This document shows, one piece after another, positions 13,952 through 23,900 of a DNA stretch of 30,633 nucleotides. A program made the position numbers and the translations under genes. The notes beneath the pieces are model-generated. The model ran no database searches and had not been told where the DNA came from. It worked only from the letters and a program-made list of their open reading frames with translations. Source of the DNA: Neolecta irregularis DAH-3 (Eukaryota; Ascomycota; Neolectomycetes; Neolectales; Neolectaceae); NCBI GenBank assembly GCA_001929475.1, contig LXFE01000346.1, forward strand, positions 1 through 30,633. The letters run 5' to 3'. How positions within the stretch are numbered: the first letter of the stretch is position 1; each line of letters opens with the position of its first letter.

Positions 13952-14399
13952 TGATTCTACATAATTTAATTTTGCACGTCACGGTCTTCATGGTGGATAC
14001 AGCTGAGTATTGTTATGCAGTTGATTTTTCGTACCACAGTTCTGTTAGCGAGGTTATTGCATACATACCTCATCTAATTGTCATGGATGCTATTGGTCAT
14101 CTTATGCAATGTTATAATGCAGATCTGTGAAACTGTGAACAGTTTGTCCAACCGCCCGCCCGCCAGAGCACTCACTGTCCGGCAGGTCGTTGGGCAGATT
14201 ACTAAGCCGCTCGTCCATAGAAGAGATCTGGACCGCCCGCCTGGAGTGCGCTAAATAGGAAGACCCAGGCGAAAAGGTTGAGCCGCCCGCGGGCGGGCGG
14301 ACGGCTGGTGGACACACTGACTGTCAAACTTTCACTTAAGCTATGACTAATTTAGTATCCAAAATATCTAAACATTTCGCTCAATCATGGATCATTTTA
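13952..14399. other. Convergent intergenic spacer containing a GC-rich inverted-repeat element
   Basis: This gap lies between the protease stop and the thioesterase stop. Its outer parts are AT-rich and should hold the two 3' UTRs. The middle (14127-14335) is a GC-rich inverted-repeat block, annotated separately. A minus-strand open frame of 71 codons (14102-14317) falls almost entirely on the repeat and looks non-coding. Confidence 0.6.
14127..14335. repeat. Short GC-rich inverted-repeat element, MITE-like
   Basis: The left arm begins GTGAAACTGTGAACAGTTTG and continues TCCA, then CCGCCCGCCCG. The right arm, read on the other strand from 14335, begins GTGAAAGTTTGACAG, then TGTGTCCA, then CCGCCCGCCCGC. 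The arms agree imperfectly over about 40 bases with small indels. CCGCCCGC also occurs in the middle (about 14233) and in the palindromic block at about 14284-14300. At about 209 bp, with no coding capacity and terminal inverted repeats, it resembles a non-autonomous DNA transposon or its relic. No clear target-site duplication flanks it (AGATCT on the left, TTAAGC on the right), so transposon origin is inference. Confidence 0.5.
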
Positions 14400-15483
14400 C
14401 TATAGTTTTGGGCGCTCGGATGTCTTTCTGTCCTCATGTAGTCGTATCAGTCCTTCCTGGATGCACTTGAATCAATCAAAGATTGCTAGATTTGAGATGG
14501 CATACAGTAGCAATCAATCTTCCATCTCTGGAATATAAACGCCCAAAGTTTAATCCTCGACCATTTCCTGTCCATGGGCTCTAGCAAATTAGATGGGAAT
14601 CGGGACGGATTCACCTCCATCTCAAAAAACATCCATTCATCTGCCTTAAAGTCGTGCGTGTGGAAGTATATAATGTGATCTAGACTTGCCATCAAACTGA
14701 CCTTGCGGTAGGCATCATTCACTTTCACACTTGTACTAAGAAACCACTTGTCAGATAAATAAGCCAACACAATGGCGTGAGCTGAACAAGACCCCTGAAT
14801 TTTGCCTTGTGCTTTCAACCAGCCCCTCGATTTCCTAAGATATGGTGCAAGTTTCTCTTCCTCCGGCGTTTCGAGGACTCTCCGGTTCTCGATGGGGCCT
14901 CTTTCAATATAGCTAAGAGCCATCAAGCGCTCTTTCTCGGAAATGCTAATTTTAGAATAAAATTTCTTGTTCGAAAGTAGTTCAAAGTCTGATGGTAGCG
15001 TTTCAAGATTCGGGATATTCGTGGGAAAAGGAGTAGTGTGAGATAATGCCGAGTCTTCCGGCCTCTGGAAAGATGCAACCAAGTGACAGATACATCTACC
15101 TCGTTGAATCGCTTCGACGGAGCGAGTCGTGAAAGACTAACATAGGAGCAATTGAAATATTGGAGGATTCGATACCTTTCCGTCCCTCACTCGTTCAACA
15201 ATATACAGAATTGGGATTGAGACATCTCCCTATATGGTCTGACATTGCCAAATAAAAAAAGGATCTGTACGGGCAACAAAAAATAGGAGTGCAATGAATG
15301 AACAACATAAACTTCCTCAACCGTTTTGGTTGCTGCCGATAATGCTTGGCTGATAACCGCGCCGCCGAATATCCCTCTAGCTCCCGGAGGCTTCCAAAGA
15401 GATTGAGTAGATCGATAGACATTAAGTTCAACTTCTTCAAGTGCAAGATTCTCTTCTATTGGACTTGTCGCAGGAAGTGGCAT
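14400..15483 (-). CDS. TES1: Acyl-CoA thioesterase II (TesB/Tes1 family), probably peroxisomal
   Basis: Five exons on the minus strand, 15483-15271, 15229-15176, 15136-14615, 14580-14506 and 14465-14400, give 309 residues. An in-frame TGA three codons upstream supports the ATG. The protein hydrolyses acyl-CoA to free fatty acid and CoA and accompanies peroxisomal beta-oxidation in fungi. It has the double hot-dog fold: GIFGGAVISQAL and HSYFLLPGD in the first half, AYLSDKWFL, ASLDHIIYFH, GRLYSRDGRLIAT and CIQEGLIRL in the second. The Asp, Ser/Thr and Gln positions of the TesB active site (AYLSD, SLDH, IQEG) are all present. Without splicing, the 3' part appears frameshifted; two short introns (34 and 40 nt) restore the family motifs. 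The C-terminus is ERPKL, a PTS1-like but non-canonical ending. Two CCTCGG elements lie upstream. Confidence 0.93.
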
Positions 15484-15949
15484 TGTGGATCAAAAGGTGG
15501 GACATCAGCCGAGGTACTAAATATTGTTGTTTAATTGTTTGTCGGGGAAAAACGACTTGTGAAACGCAGCACCGTCCCTTTTCCGAACTCGTGATCCCTG
15601 CGTACTCCTCTGCATGTGGTATGGACTATCTAATTCGTCTGTCTAAACCGATTCTGAACCATGTTCTTCAGTGAAAAGAGTACTACCAGATAGTCTGATA
15701 GAAAATGTATCATAGTATGGGTATTATATAAGTGGGATGAGACCTCCTCAGATGCTCCAAAGCGGGCGTGGTTGAGTGAGACTCCAAGTTTGCAATATAG
15801 CAACAAATAGAACAAGAGGACATACATCTGCAGCAACAAATTTAAAGAATACCGAGGCCAAATGAATAGCAGATCTGGATTCTGGGCGTTTAAATTCTAA
15901 ATTCCAATAAATATTTGTTGTGTTGGTGTTCAACATGCGTACTAAAGTT
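15484..15949. promoter_or_regulatory. Thioesterase promoter region and Red1-like gene 3' flank, with two CCTCGG motifs
   Basis: Both flanking genes are on the minus strand. Relative to the thioesterase, CCTCGG occurs at 15514-15509 (26-31 bases before the ATG) and again at 15857-15852. This hexamer is the reported core of the FarA/FarB fatty-acid regulators that control beta-oxidation genes in Aspergillus. The small open frames here (15630-15839 and 15748-16005 on the minus strand) show no protein-like composition and are left out. The distal copy may lie in the 3' UTR of the upstream gene. Confidence 0.5.
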
Positions 15950-18411
15950 CTATAAAACAATGACACGATCACTAACTCCGAGAAACTGTCTTCTGTAATC
16001 AACAATAGCTTTTGCGATTTTGTTCACGTCAGGCGTTTCTGTCTTTCGCATTTGAGTTATGATCCTCCGTAATCCATTCCGGTATTGCAACTGTTCCTCT
16101 TCGGTCTGGCCTTCAACTGCTTGGCCAAGCTCAATTAGAATTTCATAGTCTATCCATCAGCAGTGGATCTTTCTTTCACTTTCGCCGTACCTGGTCTCCG
16201 GATCTTGTCAAAGTGAATACTGGTGCAAGAGTCATCATTACATATACCTCCAGAACATTCGAACTGACACAACTGACCGTTTGGATTTAAATTATGACTA
16301 TAAGTGAGAGACCCATAACCTGAAGGCACCCATCTTAGGTAGTTCGGATGAAAGCGAAATGATTTGAATGTTCTCAAGGGACTAATATAATTATGGTTTT
16401 CGTGAATGCCTCCATTGGGTTTGATCGGAGCATCAGCAACTCCGAGTGGAATATAATCGGTTTGATCATATATCACTGGCGAATTAGGTTCTGTATGTCC
16501 TTCGGTATCCTCCGGGGTAATTGAATTGTTTCCAGGACTTTCTACTTCAACACAATGCTGATATGTCGAAGAATGCGACGAGTCATCATTCGTAGAGAGA
16601 AGATTACTACCTACAGGTTGATGGATACTGGCGGACGAGATCTGAACATCTTCCATTTCCTGAATTTCGGATTCAAGATCTTGAGGTGGGTGATATTTCT
16701 CGGATTTATGTTCTTGCGATGAAACCCTCTTGCGAGTAAGGGAAGCTACGACATCCGCAAAACTAGTTTGTTGGGCTATCAAATAAATTTGGAAACTTTC
16801 ATAACAGGTTACCAGTCGCAGATGGTGGACAGGCTAGCTCGTTTTGTAGAATTTCCACTTCTGAAAGTTTCTGTTCGTGAACCGTGCGGGCTTTCTCCGC
16901 ATTGAATGAGTGTGTTGTGAGTGTTTCCTCGGCCGCTTTCTTTTCTTCGTACAATCTAGTACGGCTTGAATGTGCATCTTTCAGTTGAAGTTCCAAATGA
17001 GATATGTCTTGATTAAGAATCGCAAGTCTTGCCTCTTTTTCGAATATGAAAGATTCGATAGATTCAAGTTCAGTTTCAACACGATGTTCCACGGCCCGAG
17101 ATTCTTCCATAATAGCATTGATCGCATCAGAGCTTTCTATTGATTTCTGGAGCTCAATTTGAAGTTCACTAAGCTTTCGTTCTTTAAGTTTTCGGCTAAC
17201 ATCTTCCACAATCTCAGTTTCCTGAACTTGATGCAAATCATTGGCGCGAGGCGCCTTTTTTTTGCTTTTCTCTAATTGTGCTATAAGATTGGTCATTCTC
17301 TTGATTTCGTCTTCTGTGTCTTGTAGCTTGCGCTTCGCGTGGGTAGAAACAGACGTGGGAGGTTCCAGACCTTCAGCCCGTTGGGATTTGTACATTGGTT
17401 TCTCAACTACTGTGGAATCCATGTCAATTCTCGAGATACTAGCTTCGTCATCACTCAGCTCAATGATCACATTATCGCAGGAATCACTCCCAAATTTCGA
17501 ACGAGAGTGGGAGGTTTCAGGGACGAAATCTGCAGCTACAGGGCGACGTCTTCGTGCATTATTTTCGACAAGCCCGTTAACTGACGTGTGTTGCCGGGGC
17601 GAGTAATTACTGGCCGTAGAAAGTGGTGGAGACTCTATACGAGTGGATGTTAGCTTAGAGTTTCCTTGTTGGTCGTTCGTGTCGTTCGTTTCGACTTCTG
17701 GTGTACTCTGTTCCGTTGTTAAATCGACAACTTGCCGTTCAGAATGGATCAGCTGCTCGATCTCATCGACCGGTATAGTCTGCCGTGGAGGAGATACGAG
17801 GTAGTAGGATTCTGGCACATTAAGGCTTCGTAAAATATCGATTAAAGCTTCCGGATGAACGTTCTCTGAACAAAGATCGCTAAACGAAAGACCCAACTTA
17901 ATGAGTTCTGCAACGGCCACACTTGCGGCTTGTTTCTTATTCTTAATGGCTAACACAAGTCAGGTTCCATCCGGGATATGAAAAAAAACCAAAACTTAGA
18001 GCAGACGATCTTCCTGGGGTCGTCTGAGTTTCGGGTACTGGGTGAATTCTATGTGATTAGAAGCTTGCGGTTGAAGGGAACGAACCGTCCGGGGAATTCG
18101 GGAGCCTTTGGACGAACCTTATAGTTTGAAGTTACCATATGATGCTTCTGGCCTTGAAATCATGAGTTAATGAAATATAAAGAACACAAGCCATAATGGG
18201 GATAGGTTTCAGGTAGCGGGGGGCTCCCACGATTGTCGGCGTCACTAATCTCACCTTCCTCTCGTTCGGACGCAGCGTCTGACGCATTGTGAGGAGCTGC
18301 GAGACTATTCTGGTTCTTTTTCGATTGCAGAGCAGCCATGCGCAAGGAAGTCAAATCCATAGACAGACCTCCATTCTGAGGCAACGGCTCTTGCGGAAAT
18401 AGTGCTACCAT
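15950..18411 (-). CDS. red1: Red1/ZFC3H1-type zinc-finger protein (nuclear RNA elimination)
   Basis: Six exons on the minus strand, 18411-18186, 18152-18086, 18048-17990, 17949-16813, 16775-16191 and 16149-15950, give about 757 residues. The first three joins rest only on frame, intron size and branch sites. Features in order: a short N-terminus with the acidic EREEGEISD motif; an AAS..VAELIKLGLSF helical module; a disordered Ser/Thr-rich stretch; a coiled coil at about residues 320-500; another disordered stretch; and a C-terminal zinc finger of the zf-C3H1 type, C-x8-C-x4-C-x3-H, in LCQFECSGGICNDDSCTSIH. A conserved helical tail (ILIELGQA...LRRIITQMRK...IAKAIVDYRRQFLG) closes the protein. 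In fission yeast, Red1 is the core of MTREC/NURS, which with the helicase Mtl1 directs meiotic and cryptic transcripts to the nuclear exosome. It is divergent from SPT8, 534 bases away. Confidence 0.87.
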
Positions 18412-18945
18412 AGCGAAAAATCAAAAACGACAAAGAGCAGAGAGCAGAGAGAAAGGTATGCTCTCGGGCTTCCCGTGCAGTTCAAGCAGAATCTGGTTCT
18501 CAGATCTCTTCTAGAAGCAGTGATGCAGAAAACCTCAGATGCTCTATTCTGAGAAAGCAAAACGGGTTTGATTTTACCCAGTGAACCGTATTATATGCGA
18601 CGGCAGCAATGACAATACTTATGTTATGTTGTGAGGCAGTTTTTCGCGAAAGAGGTGGCAGCGATGAGAAGTAACGATGAATATTGGAGAAGTAATTTGG
18701 TTAGCCGATATGGACCCGACTCGGAAACCTTTTCACGGAAATTCTCCTTCTACACTAATCTTGTATTTCAAAGTTAATATCTTGATTTTATGTATAGAAG
18801 ACATTGCCTCTATTCATTAAAACTTCAGTACATCAAGCCGAGCACTGGCTGGTGTACAGCATTACAATACAGCCCAACTCCGTTTGGACGAATCGTTATA
18901 TTTACAGGATCTCAAGAACTAGACACCAATAGATTGCTTGGAATT
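18412..18945. promoter_or_regulatory. Bidirectional promoter between the Red1-like gene and SPT8
   Basis: These 534 bases separate divergent starts at 18411 (-) and 18946 (+). Just upstream of the Red1-like ATG, at about 18433-18456, is a purine-rich repeat (GAGCAGAGAGCAGAGAG). On the transcribed strand it forms a CT-rich leader, typical of fungal promoters. The stretch 18790-18945 is open in the SPT8 frame but reads unlike any Spt8 N-terminus, so I treat it as leader. No other motif stands out. Confidence 0.5.
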
Positions 18946-20703
18946 ATGGATCTAGACCACCCTGACATCGCTATGGTTGACTCTGACGACGATCGCGATA
19001 TGGACGATGCCTATTCGACTCGAGATGGATTTGAAGAATCTCAAACACAAGAACTACCATCTCGGACATTCTCACCTGCAGACAGTACAGAAGAGCAAGA
19101 CTCTCCTGAAATTGACATGCGGCGAAAGTCGGCTTCTTTGCCTTCTGAGATACAACTACAAGATATACAAGAAGGCGCCGGAACCTGTTCATCCTACGAT
19201 ATAGTTCCGTACCTTGCGGCTCCTCATTCAACAAGCGTAAACGCAATAGCAGTTACATCTTTTATCAAGTGGATTTTTACTGGAGGGCAGGATGGATATA
19301 TTAGAAGATTTGATTTTTACTCGAGTATGCTTGGAAGATCATTGCTTACTGTTGCACAAAGACATCCGTATGTAGATTCCGTCACCAAGGTACTTATCCG
19401 GAATGTATCCGAGACTTATTTAAAGGCTGGTGTTCTCCTGTCATATTGGGAAAATGAAGAACCACCCGAAGGTATTTAATGTCTATGCTGGTCTTAGAAG
19501 TAGAATCTTCTACACCAGCGCCATCTTATCAAGTTTCCAGCCCTCGGCTTTCTCCTGTATATTGCCTAGCCGTTCACTCCCAAGCAGTGTGGATCCTTTC
19601 AGGGTTGGAAGTAATTTCACATTTTGACAATCCTGAACTATAGAGTGGTGGAATCAATTTGCAATCTGTCCGTCACGAAGAAGGTAAAATTGTAGCTACA
19701 TTGAGAGGCCATGGTGGGCCTGTGTCGGTTCTCTCTTTGGCCTCTGACGAAAAGTCGGTGTTGAGTGGAGGATGGGACCGTGTTGTAAATGTATCAAGAT
19801 CGCAGGATTCAACTAACATTCAGGAATGGGATCTTGATATAGGCCAAACTATACGGTCATATAACGGCCATATTGGACAGATTTCTTCGATACATCGGCG
19901 ACCAGTCACTACCCCTCCTTTGACGGGTGATCAATTAGATGGGAAAGATCGACAAGATAAAGAATCTCCAGAATCCTATGATCCATTGTTCGATGACACC
20001 GATGATGAAAATGAAAATATTTCTCGGGAAACACAAGAAAGTCAACCCGATTCTCAGGCTGCAATACCTCCCCCAAATGAACGAGACATTTTTTTGGTGT
20101 CGGGTATTGACGGAACACTACTCATATGGGACCCACGAAAATCAGATCCTGTCCATAGATTTCCAGTTCCTGCGGGTACACCACCCTGGTGTATGAATGT
20201 ATCTAGTGTTTTTGTGGGTTTTCTTACTTTCGCAGGCGTGCTGGTCAACTGACGGACAATCTATCTTTGCAGGACGGCGTAATCAAGCCAGTATGTACCC
20301 ATTAGGAAACCTTAACCAACTTACGATGATCAGTACATGAATGGTCAGTTCATCGGATGTCTGACTCTCCACGAGTTCTGAAGTTGCCCGCCAATTCAGG
20401 ACCAGTCTCGTGCATTACTCCACTGCCAAATGGGCGGCACATTGTGTGTGCATCCAATGACAATGTACGGCTATATGATGTCTCCTTGCAAATCAAAGGA
20501 CCCACGCCATTCCTGATTATTCCGGGGCATCATGGAGGAGTTGTTTCATCGATATGTGAGTTAATTTGATCTCAAAAGATTGCTTATTGTGTATAGACAT
20601 CGATCAAACCTGTCGATTCATGTTATCTACAGGTGGTAGTCGAGGTTGGGAAGGATTTGCTACTGAGGTTCTACTTGGGTATGAGATTAACGTGATACCT
20701 TAA
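18946..20703 (+). CDS. SPT8: SAGA complex subunit Spt8 (WD40 protein)
   Basis: Eight exons: 18946-19389, 19426-19471, about 19519-19610, 19644-19784, 19824-20198, 20236-20290, 20334-20555 and 20597-20703, about 493 residues. The N-terminus is acidic (VDSDDDRDMDD). Next come the Spt8 hallmarks: DIVPYLAAPHSTSVNAIAV, WIFTGGQDGYIRRFD, TVAQRHPYVDSVTK joined to AGVLLSYWENEEP, LAVHSQAVWILSGLESGG, LRGHGGPVSVLSL and a final GGSRGWEGFATEVLLGYEI. The repeats should form a WD40 propeller, with a disordered acidic insertion at about residues 300-345. Spt8 contacts TBP and modulates its delivery by SAGA. The start is at 18946 because the in-frame extension to 18790 lacks Spt8 character. The acceptor of intron 2 is ambiguous (19497, 19500 or 19518). 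Introns 19390-19425 and 19785-19823 are multiples of three without stops. Confidence 0.93.
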
Positions 20704-20943
20704 TCGTGAAAATTCAAGTATAGAGAAAGTGCTCTTTAATCAATGTACACTATTTGCATGTATATTACACTTCGCGCGAAGGTCGCGCGTTTTGCTTGAT
20801 TGTATTTTTGTGGTTGCGACTCTCATTGTAAAGCAACCATTGCGCAAATAACCGCCTCCGATTCTATGCTTTTCGAATCTTTCCTTTGCATTTGCATGTT
20901 CGCTTGATTGTACGGTTTGATCACAATTTGATTTCAGTGCGAT
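20704..20943 (+). promoter_or_regulatory. Myosin II promoter/leader with duplicated motifs and a CGCGCG hairpin
   Basis: These 240 bases lie between the SPT8 stop and the myosin ATG. ATTTGCATGT occurs at 20752-20761 and 20891-20900; GCTTGATTGTA occurs at 20794-20804 and 20903-20913. At 20773-20789, CGCGCGA-AGG-TCGCGCG can form a 7-bp hairpin and also places two TCGCGCG-like cores side by side, similar to cell-cycle (MBF/E2F-like) elements. The sequence just before the ATG (TTTGATTTCAG at about 20928-20938) looks like a splice acceptor, so the 5' UTR may contain an intron. Confidence 0.45.
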
Positions 20944-23900
20944 ATGTCCCGACGTGCAGAATCTCCACAACAGCAGACGGTGAAACGAAATACACAGACA
21001 TTTGCTCCGCAGTTTATCGAATCCAATCCAACCCCATCAGTTCCTGAAGATGCTGTTGCTCTAGCAGAATTTTCTGGCAAGCGTTGGGTGTGGATTAAAG
21101 ATCCAAAAAGCGCTTTTGTGAGAGGTTGGGTGTATAAGCAAGAAGGAGAAGAACTACATGTGAAATGTGACGACAATACAGTACGTGATAAGCTATCAGA
21201 TTACAGGATCTCACAACTTAGGATCGAATTGTACGGAATGATGATGTTGATAAAGTCAATCCCCCAAAATTTGATAAGGCGAATGATATGGCCGAACTTA
21301 CGCATTTGAATGAAGGATCCGTAATACACAATTTGAAATTACGCTATCAATCCGATCTGATATACGTATGGCTCTGCGTCCTTCAACCAAATTCTTACGC
21401 CTCTAGACGTATTCTGGATTGTTTCTGGTTGCAGTGAATCCTTATCAATCTCTGCCAATCTACCATTCGGACTATGTTAATTTATACAAAAACAAGAAGA
21501 AATCTGACACCAGACCACATGTATTTGCAACGTCGGATATTGCATACCGGGACATGATCAATATGCGAGAAAACCAATCAATTTTGGTGACGTATAAATT
21601 GCAAATCACTAGGCTCATCTAACAAGTTTAGTGGTGAATCCGGTGCTGGGAAAACTGAGAATACAAAGAAGGTGATCCAATATCTCGCCGCAGTAGCTGC
21701 AGATTATCATGGTTCTCGAGAACTCGGAGAACTGGAACAACAAATTCTCCAAGCTAATCCTATTCTTGAAGCGTTTGGCAATGCACAGACGGTTCGTAAC
21801 AATAATTCCTCTCGATTTGTATGAGCATTCTAAAGTGCAAAGCTCAATATATTAGGGCAAATTTATTAGAATTGAATTCGACTCATCTAGTCAGATAGCA
21901 GGAGCCAATATCGACTGGTATTTGTTGGAAAAGTCGAGAGTTATCCAACAGAATGTCAATGAACGCAATTATCACATCTTCTATCAAGTTTTCCAGGGAT
22001 CCTCCCAATCGTTGAAAGGTTCATGATTGGATATGCAAGTCGATAACAACTTAGAACAACTCCTTCTTGGGGGCGATCTAAATTCCTATGCATATCTTCA
22101 AAAATCTAAGAAAACAGTCAACGGGGTTAATGATGCTGACGAGTTTCGAACATTAATGGCAAGGCAACCTTTGGCAGCGTCGTTGACTTTCAGAATGCCT
22201 TTGATACTATGGGCCTTGATCAAAACGCACAATTTGATATTCTGAAAATTGTTGCAGCTGTCCTTCACATTGGAAATATCAAAGTTATAGGAGATCGAAG
22301 TGACCAGGCGCATTTGCCAGATCGAGCTGAAGCAGAAAAAGTCTGCCATCTGCTAAATATTCCTGTAGAGGACTTCATTCGAGATCTTCTCCGTCCAAAA
22401 GTTAAGGCTGGTCGAGAATGGGTGGTACAAGCTCGTTCAGCCTCTCAGGTTAGATATTCACTTGATGCCCTGGCAAAGAGCCTTTATGAGAGAGCATTTG
22501 GTGATCTTGTGGATAAGATCAATGTGGCTATGGAACGCCCATCGAAAGAGAAGGCTGCTTTTATCGGTGTTTTAGATATTGCTGGGTTCGAGATCTTCGA
22601 GGTGAGCCTTATTTTTAAATAGCATCAACTGAAATAACACAGCAAAACAGTTTTGAGCAATTTTGCATTAATTATACCAATGAAAAGCTTCAGCAGTTCT
22701 TCAATCATCATATGTTCGAACTAGAACAGGAAGAGTACGAGAAGGAAGGTATTGAATGGAAATTCATCGATTTTGGCCAGGACCTTCAGCCGACAATCGA
22801 TTTAATTGAAAAGAGCAATGTATAAATCCGCCAGGCCAAATCTAATTGTCTAGCCTGTAGGAGTTCTTTCATGTCTTGATGAAGATTGTGTCATGCCAAA
22901 AGCTACTGACAAATCGTTTACTGACAAGCTGAATAATCTTTGGAACGACAAAAGTCCAAAATTTCGCGGTCTCAAATTGCGACAGGGATTCACTATTGTT
23001 CATTATGCAGCAGCAGTTGATTACGACACATCAGGTTGGCTTGATAAGAACAAGGATCCTTTGAACGAGAACATTTGCAGATTACTCGCCGATTCTCACG
23101 ACAGTCATGTCGCTAGTCTATTCAATGACTATGTCCTAAACCAAAGTGTTGCTGGTCATAAGAACCGGATCAAGAAAGGTGTTTTCCGGACAGTTGCCCA
23201 GAGACATAAGGAACAGCTTTCATCGTTAATGAACCAACTCAATTCAACGCAACCACATTTCATTCGATGTATCGTTCCCAACCCAAACAAAAAGCCTAGA
23301 CAATTCGAAGCAACTCTTATATTAGATCAATTACGATGTAACGGTGTACTTGAAGGCATTCGTATTGCGCGAACTGGCTTTCCAAACCGGCTGGGATTTG
23401 CGGAATTTAGATCAACTTATGAGATTTTGGCAGAGGGTCTACCGAAAGGCTTTCTGGATAGTCGAAAAGCGGTCGAAATGATGCTTAAGCGGATGGATTT
23501 GGACGATAGTAGTTATCGCATTGGGTTGACCAAGGTCTTTTTCCGTGCAGGCGTGGTATGTAATACTTCAAAGCAATGAGTTTAACATGTCTACAGCTTG
23601 CCGAACTTGAAAAACAACGCGACAGATGCCTGCAAGATATCTTCACTCAATTTCAAGCATTTTCTAGAGGTTTTGCTGTCCGAAGAGTTTCTCGTAAGAA
23701 GCTCTATCGCCAAGAGGCCGTTGATGTTATTCAAAAAAACCTTGCAATCTATCTCAAATTATGTGATTCTCCCTGGTGGAATTTATACATGCAGCTTAAG
23801 CCTCTACTTAAGGTTTCCCAGAATGATGAGGTTATTAGGCGCAAAGAGATAGAGATTTCCCAGTTACAAGCTAAAATGAAAGAAGAGGTAGAACCTTTCT

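Noticed and set aside
14102-14317. 71-codon minus-strand open frame over the inverted repeat
   Set aside because: Its sequence is dictated by the GC-rich repeat, shows no domain, and coincides with the element ends rather than with gene signals.
14466-14614. Apparent frameshift in the thioesterase 3' end
   Set aside because: Two short introns (14614-14581 and 14505-14466) restore GRLYSRDGRLIAT and CIQEG in frame, so the gene is intact.
18790-18945. In-frame upstream extension of Spt8 from an ATG at 18790
   Set aside because: The residues are Tyr/Leu-rich and unlike Spt8 N-termini, whereas the sequence from 18946 is the expected acidic start. Kept as leader, with some doubt.
22019-22054. In-frame TGA at 22024-22026 in the myosin motor, suggesting a pseudogene, readthrough, or a 21-nt mini-intron
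   Set aside because: A normal 36-nt GT-AG intron (22019-22054) removes the stop and gives [15 protein letters not shown], which matches the motor family better than either alternative.
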